Below are positions 58,944-64,000 of a DNA stretch of 64,000 nucleotides, piece after piece. The position numbers and the translations under genes are program-made. Source of the DNA: Capra hircus (taxonomy: Eukaryota; Chordata; Mammalia; Artiodactyla; Bovidae). The stretch's first letter is position 1. Each line of letters starts with the position of its first letter. The notes below the pieces were generated by a model. The model was not told the origin of the DNA. It made no database searches and was given only the letters and a program-made list of their open reading frames with translations. Location: contig NC_030808.1 in NCBI RefSeq assembly GCF_001704415.2, forward strand, positions 134,307,089 through 134,371,088, given 5' to 3'.

Positions 58944-59007
58944 GGGGGGTAGGGGTGGGGGTGGTGTGTGTGTGTGTGTGGGTGGGTGTGTGTGTGTGTG
59001 TGTGTGT
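58944..59007 (+). repeat. G-rich tract and (GT)n microsatellite
   Basis: GGGGGGTAGGGGTGGGGGTG followed by about 20 GT units with interruptions, at a BovB/L1 junction. Confidence 0.9.
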
Positions 59008-59011
59008 CACA

Positions 59012-60112
59012 TCTTTAATTTTTAAAGTTATTTATATTTTTAACTGAAGGATAATTGCTTTACTGAATTTTGTTGGTTTCTGCCGAACATCAACAAGACT
59101 CAACCACAGATATACGTATGTCCCCTTCCCTCTTTAATCTCCCTCCCATCGCAACCCTCTAGGTTGATATAGAACCCCTATATGAGTTCCCTGAGATATA
59201 GAGCAAATTCCCATTGGCTATCTATTTTACATATGATAATATAAGTTTCCATGTTACTCTCTCCATACATCTCACCCTCTCCTCCCCCTCCCTCTCTCTT
59301 CCCCGCTCCCCGTGTCCAAAACTCTGTTCTCTATGTCTGTTTCTCTGCTGTTGCCCTGCAAATAAAATCTTTGGTACCATCTTTCTAGATTCTGTATATA
59401 TGCATTAGTACAGGATATTTATCTTTCTCTTTCTGACTTATTTCACTCTGTATAATAGGCTCTAGGGTCATCCACCTCATTAGAACTGATTCAAATGTGT
59501 TCCTTTTTATGGCTGAGTAATATCCATTGTACCACAACTTTTACTCATTCATCTGGTGATGGACATCTAGGTTGTTTCCACGTTCTAGCTATTGTAAATA
59601 GCGCTGCGATGAACATTGGGGTACACTGTCTTTTTCAATTTTGGTTTCCTCAGGATATATGCCTAGGAGTGGGATTGCTGGGTCATATGGTGGTTTTATT
59701 TCTAGTTTTTTAAGGAATCTCCATGTCTTCCATAGTGGGTGTATCAATTTACATTCCCACCAACAGTGCAAGAGTGCTCCCTTTTCTCCATACCCTCTCC
59801 AGCATTTATTGTTTGTAGGCTTTTTGATGACGGCCATTCTGACCAGTGTGAGGTGATATCTCACTGTAGTTCTGATTTGCATTTCTCTAATAATGAGCAA
59901 CGTTGAGCATCTTTTCATGTGTTTGTTAGCCATCTGTATGTCTTATCTGGAGAAATGTCTGTTTAGATCTTTTCCCCACTTTTGTTGTTTTTCTGTTATT
60001 GAGCTGTATAAGCTGCTTGTATATTCTGGAAATTAATCCTTTGTCAGTTGTTTCATTTGCTATTGTTTTCTCCCATTCTGAGGGCTGTCTCTTCACCTTC
60101 TTATAGCTTCCT
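59012..60112 (-). repeat. LINE-1 3' end, antisense
   Basis: L1 3' UTR complement at the left; the - frame 59589-59933 is an ORF2 C-terminal relic with [20 protein letters not shown] and [14 protein letters not shown]. Confidence 0.92.
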
Positions 60113-60127
60113 TTATATATATATATA

Positions 60128-60875
60128 TATGCCACATCTTCTTTACCCACTCATCTGCCAACGGACACTCACGTTGCTTCCATGTCTTGGCTATCATAAT
60201 CAGTGCTGTTATGAACACTGGGTGGGGGGCATGTATCTTTTAGAATTACAGCTATCTGTTGATATACGCCCAGGAACAGGATAAAGCTGAGTCATACGGT
60301 AACTCTCTTTTTAAAGAAACCTCCATACTACTTTCCATAACAGCTACACCAATTCACACTACCTGCCAACAATAGTGTAGAAAGGTCCCTATTTCTCCAC
60401 ATCCTCTCCAACATTTACTATTTGTAGACTTTTTAATGACGGCCATTCTGACTAGTGTGAGGTACAACCTTGTTTTGATTTGCATTTCTCTAATAATCAG
60501 TGGTGTTTAACATCTTTTCAAGTGCTTACTGGCCATCTGTAGGTCTTCTTTGGAAAAATGTCTACTTGTGCCCATTTTTTATTATATTATCTTTTTGTTA
60601 TTGAGTTCTATGTACTCTTTCTATATTTTAGAAGTTAAGGCCTTGTCAATTACATTGTTTACTAATATTTTCTCCCTGTTTGTAGTTGTCTTTTCATTTT
60701 GTTTATGATTTCCTTAAAAGCATCTAAGTTTGATTAGGTCCCATTTGATTTTTTAAAAATTTTATTACTTTGGGAGGCTGACCTAAGAAAACATTGCTAC
60801 AATTTATGTCACACCATGTTTTGTCTATGTTCTCCTCTAGGAGTTTTGTGCTGTTTAGTATTTTTTTTACCTCCT
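60128..60875 (-). repeat. Second LINE-1 3' region, antisense
   Basis: GCCACATCTTCTTTACCCAC, then AACACTGGGTGGGGGGCATG: re-enters L1 ORF2 C-terminal sequence already seen in the previous copy, so a separate insertion. Confidence 0.88.
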
Positions 60876-62560
60876 TTTTGAACTCAGGATGTGGTAGACT
60901 GGAGAGATCTGTTTCACTGTTTATTCTTTCAGGAGACTTCTCTTGTTCTTTTAATTAGGAGTGGTTCCTCTGCTTCTTTATACTTATATTTCTAACTCTA
61001 TAAATTTAGGAGAAACAGTTACCTACTTGTGGCTGTTTTTGTGTAGGAGCATCTGTGTGTGGCCTGCATGTGTCTAATATTTTTGGTGCAAGGGCTTTTA
61101 GTATAGAAGCCTCCCGTGTCTTTCCTCAGCGTTTGCTGGCTGTTAGCCCCTTGATACAGGGTGTCAATGGTGTTGTAACCAGAGCCTGCACTGCACGTTG
61201 AGCAGGGCCTCCTCTTTGCTCTGTGGCTGTCAAAGCCCTGCCAGGAGCAGGATCTGCTCCCCAGTTGCTGGAGCAGATGCCCATAGATCTGTTCATGAGC
61301 TACAGTGTGGGGTAGGTGTAACTGGTGTACTTCCACTGGGAGAGGAGTTGCTGATTATTCCTCCACAGGAGCTATCCACCAGAAAGTACTCTCTTTGGTG
61401 TCAGCTTTTACCCCATGTGCATGCTCACAAAGTACACTGCTGTTACGCTGCTGCTGGCACTGCTTTCAGCTGTGAAAATGTAGGAACTGGATGTCCCTCA
61501 GGCGCTGTGCTCACAAAGTCATCAGCAGAGATCCACTGGCACAGATCTACTAACGTCAGGCACTGGGACCCACCACAGTCATGAGTAGTTGCACACCTGG
61601 ACCCACTATGGGAGATACAGTATCATCCTGGCCCTGGCTCCACATGTCCCTGCCCACAATGCCCACAGCCACTACCTCCAGACCCACCTCAACCAGTAAC
61701 CAGAAATCTGCTCAGATGTCCCACCACCACTGAGCTTACAAAGACACTCCAGGTGTAAATCTGCTGAAGTTGCAAAGCCACCAGATAAAGTTCAGATTTC
61801 AGCCCTGCTTCCAAAGTCATGTGGCCCCTGAGGACCTGCTCTGATTTCAGCCTTGCTTCTGTGTTGGACAACCCTTCTGTGTTTGCATGCTCCCAAAGCT
61901 CATAGAGGCAGAGCCATACCCACTGCAAGCATGCCAAAAATGAGGCTCCTATAGTGAGGCCCCACCTCCTCCTCTGCATGCTTGTTAACCATGCAGTTTC
62001 TATGTGGACCTCAGCTCTGTCCTGCATACACTCCCAGTTCTGGCCCACACTCCCAACTCCTTCAGGGTGTCTCCATGCAGCCAACTCCAGTCCTATAGTT
62101 TGACCTCTGAAGCCTGAATTTTAGCACCCAGCCCCTGCAGGCACCATCAGATATGTATCACAGGCTGGGGAGTGCAGTGAGGTGGCCCAGATCATCTATC
62201 TGTGTATCTGGTCTCTGTTCTGCCTGCCGTAAGATATCTTCTCCACTCTCCTCTGAGCCTTTGAAGCTCCCTTTCTGTCCTGCCTGACCTCCTAGCTGAC
62301 GAATGGGAGTTCCCAGGATGAGGGAATCTTTCCCCTTTCACAGCTCCCTCCCAGGGGCACTTCAGATACTTCCGCCTCATTTTTTCCATCCTACTCAAGT
62401 ACATGGTGATCATTCTTGCAACTATGGTTGTATGAGATCCTCTGTCACCATTCAGTAGGTATTCTATGAGAACTGTTTCACACGTAAAGTATTTGTGATG
62501 TATTTATGGGAGTAGGTGAGCTCTATATCCTCTATTTCTGCCACCTTCATCTCTCCATCT
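60876..62560 (-). repeat. Probable LINE-1 5'-region relic
   Basis: GC-richer, no ORF. The stretch around GGTATTCTATGAGAACTGTT and CCTCTATTTCTGCCACCTTC resembles complemented L1 5' UTR sequence of artiodactyls. Family not certain; an LTR origin is not excluded. Confidence 0.4.
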
Positions 62561-64000
62561 TAATTATTTTAGATATAATTTTACTACTTTTATTTTTTAA
62601 CCTTTATACTAGTTTTATAGGTGGATGATCTACTACCTTTACTATATGTTTGTCTTTACCAGTAAGATTTTTTTTCTTTCATAATTTTCTTGTTTCTAGA
62701 AATTGGCTTTTGGTTTCCACTTACAGGAGTTCCTTTAACTCTCTTTCAAGGCTAGTTTAGGGGTGGTGAACTTTAGCTTTTGCTCTCCAGAAAATTCTCT
62801 TTCCCTCCTTCAATTCTAAATGATAACATTGCCAGTTAGACTACTCTTGGTTGTAAGTTTTTTTTTTTTCTTTCATCACTTTGAATATATCATGCCAGCA
62901 GCCTATAGTTTCTGTTGATAAAGTTGCAGAGAGATTTATGGGAATTCCTTTTTATGCAACTAGTTTCTCTGTGTGTGTGCGCGTGCATTTGTGTGTGCAT
63001 GCGTGTATATTTTTAAGATTCTCTTTAACTTTTAACCTTTAATTATATTGTGTCTTTATGGGTTCATATATGTGTGTCTCTTTGGATTCATCTTGTTTGG
63101 AACTCTTTCTGTGCTTCCTGGACTTGCATGCCTACTTCCTTTGCCAGATTACAGAAGTTTTCAGCCATTATTTCTTCAAATAGGTTTTCTGTCCCTTCCT
63201 CTTTCTCCTTCTTCCAGGAACCCTATAATGCCAATGATAGCATGCTTGATGTTATCTTGTGAATGCCTGCCCAGTCGCTCAGTTGTGTCCAACTCTTTGC
63301 AACCCAATGGACTGTAGCATGCCAGACTTCTCTGTCCATGGGATTGGCCTGGCAAGAATACTGGGGTGGGTTGCCATTTCCTACTCAAGGGGCTCTCCCT
63401 GACCCATGGGTCAAACCGGCATCTCCTGCATTGGCAGGTGGATTATTTACTACTGAACCACCTGGGAAGCCCCCACTCAGGAATCTCTTAAACTATCCTA
63501 ACTTTTTAAAAATCTTTTTCTTTGTGCTGTTTTGCTGGAGTAATTTCTACTACCCTGTCTTCCAGATTGCCGATCGATTCTTTTACATCCTCTAATCTGC
63601 TGTTGATTCCCTCTAGTGCATTTTCATTTCAGTTATTGTATAAATATATATATATTTATCACTTTGAGTTCTGAGTTTATCCATTCGAATGCCAAGTTTG
63701 GAGAATCTCTATGACTATTACTTTGAATCCTTTATGTGGTAAATTGCAGTATCTCTGCTTTATATATACATTTTTTTTTCTTTTTCCTGAAGTTCGGTCT
63801 TAGCTTTCATTTGGAAGCTATTTCTTTGTCGCCTCATTTTCCTTAACTCTCATTGTTTGTTTCTATGTATGAGGTATATTAGCTACGTCTCCAGCCAAGT
63901 GCTCCAGCAATATCCCCCATGTGGGTATGTGTGCTCTCCTGTTTTTATTGAGCCATGATTACTGCAGGCACATTGGTAGATGGGACTGGTCCCCAAGCCA
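62561..64000 (-). repeat. Probable old LINE-1 5'/ORF1-side relic, cut by window edge
   Basis: AATCTGCTGTTGATTCCCTC and CATTTTCATTTCAGTTATTG resemble complemented old L1 (L1M/HAL1-type) sequence. Interrupted by a SINE at 63262-63472. Confidence 0.45.
63262..63472 (-). repeat. Bov-tA-type SINE
   Basis: CCCAGTCGCTCAGTTGTGTC to ACTGAACCACCTGGGAAGCC, antisense. Confidence 0.9.

Larger units (their letters stand above)
28630..64000 (-). other. CEP63: CEP63 gene, last nine coding exons and introns
   Basis: Nine exons on the - strand (48036-48269, 47640-47779, 44072-44209, 40674-40788, 39180-39377, 37778-37864, 31936-32141, 30873-31158, 28857-29015) sum to 1563 nt, that is 520 codons plus stop, and every junction keeps phase. 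The protein is a long coiled coil that matches CEP63. CEP63 works with CEP152 at the proximal end of centrioles to promote centriole duplication (PLK4 pathway) and has a role in CDK1 recruitment to centrosomes; human loss causes Seckel syndrome/microcephaly (established knowledge). The N-terminal exons, about 183 codons by comparison with the human length, lie beyond the right edge. Introns carry heavy loads of BovB, L1 and SINEs, but no element enters an exon. Confidence 0.95.
48270..64000 (-). other. CEP63: Large CEP63 intron, continuing off the window
   Basis: Starts at the acceptor of exon 48036-48269. At least 15.7 kb, almost all retrotransposon; 51601-52591 is the only sizeable unassigned stretch and holds no recognised exon. 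Confidence 0.8.

Noticed and set aside
60876..62560. Possible endogenous retrovirus LTR
   Set aside because: No TG...CA ends, no duplicated partner and no gag/pol relic seen; an L1 5' region fits better, though not firmly.
48270..64000. Search for the N-terminal CEP63 exons
   Set aside because: No stretch on - matches the expected preceding residues with splice borders; the region is nearly all retrotransposon, so these exons are taken to lie off the window.

Overview
The window is nuclear DNA from a ruminant, most likely a bovid. It carries many ruminant-type SINEs (Bov-tA, Bov-A2), about eleven BovB (RTE-type) LINE fragments, CHR-type tRNA-derived SINEs, LINE-1 and old MIR copies. The genes are split into short exons with GT/AG borders. 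The exact species cannot be told from the sequence alone.

Two protein-coding genes converge tail to tail. On the + strand, positions 1 to about 7090 hold the 3' end of KY (kyphoscoliosis peptidase, a muscle protein with a transglutaminase-like fold): an internal exon (1192-1382), the large terminal coding exon (5307-6202) and a 3' UTR. On the - strand, about 28630 to the right edge holds the last nine coding exons of CEP63 (centrosomal protein of 63 kDa). All eight CEP63 splice junctions inside the window keep phase. Together the exons give 520 codons plus stop with no frameshift, so the gene looks intact. The missing N-terminal part (about 183 residues if the protein has the human length of about 703) lies beyond the right edge. 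KY next to CEP63 matches the remembered mammalian gene order (human 3q22).

Layout: 1-7.1 kb KY 3' end; 7.1-28.6 kb intergenic, with an exact RFX X-box palindrome (7337), a second X-box-like site (10155), two CTCF-like motifs (about 13.3 and 13.6 kb), old MIR/LINE relics, two antisense L1 tails and a + strand L1 split by a BovB and a SINE; 28.6-48.3 kb CEP63 exons separated by BovB/SINE/L1-filled introns; 48.3-64 kb one large CEP63 intron made almost entirely of retrotransposons, including an antisense L1 interrupted five times.

I see no previously undescribed gene system. The most interesting signals are structural: a BovB copy with twin-priming architecture and target-site duplications, two L1 copies carrying a SINE at the same internal position, inverted BovB pairs within one intron, a 5'-retaining but 3'-lacking BovB copy, and the regulatory-type motifs between the convergent genes.
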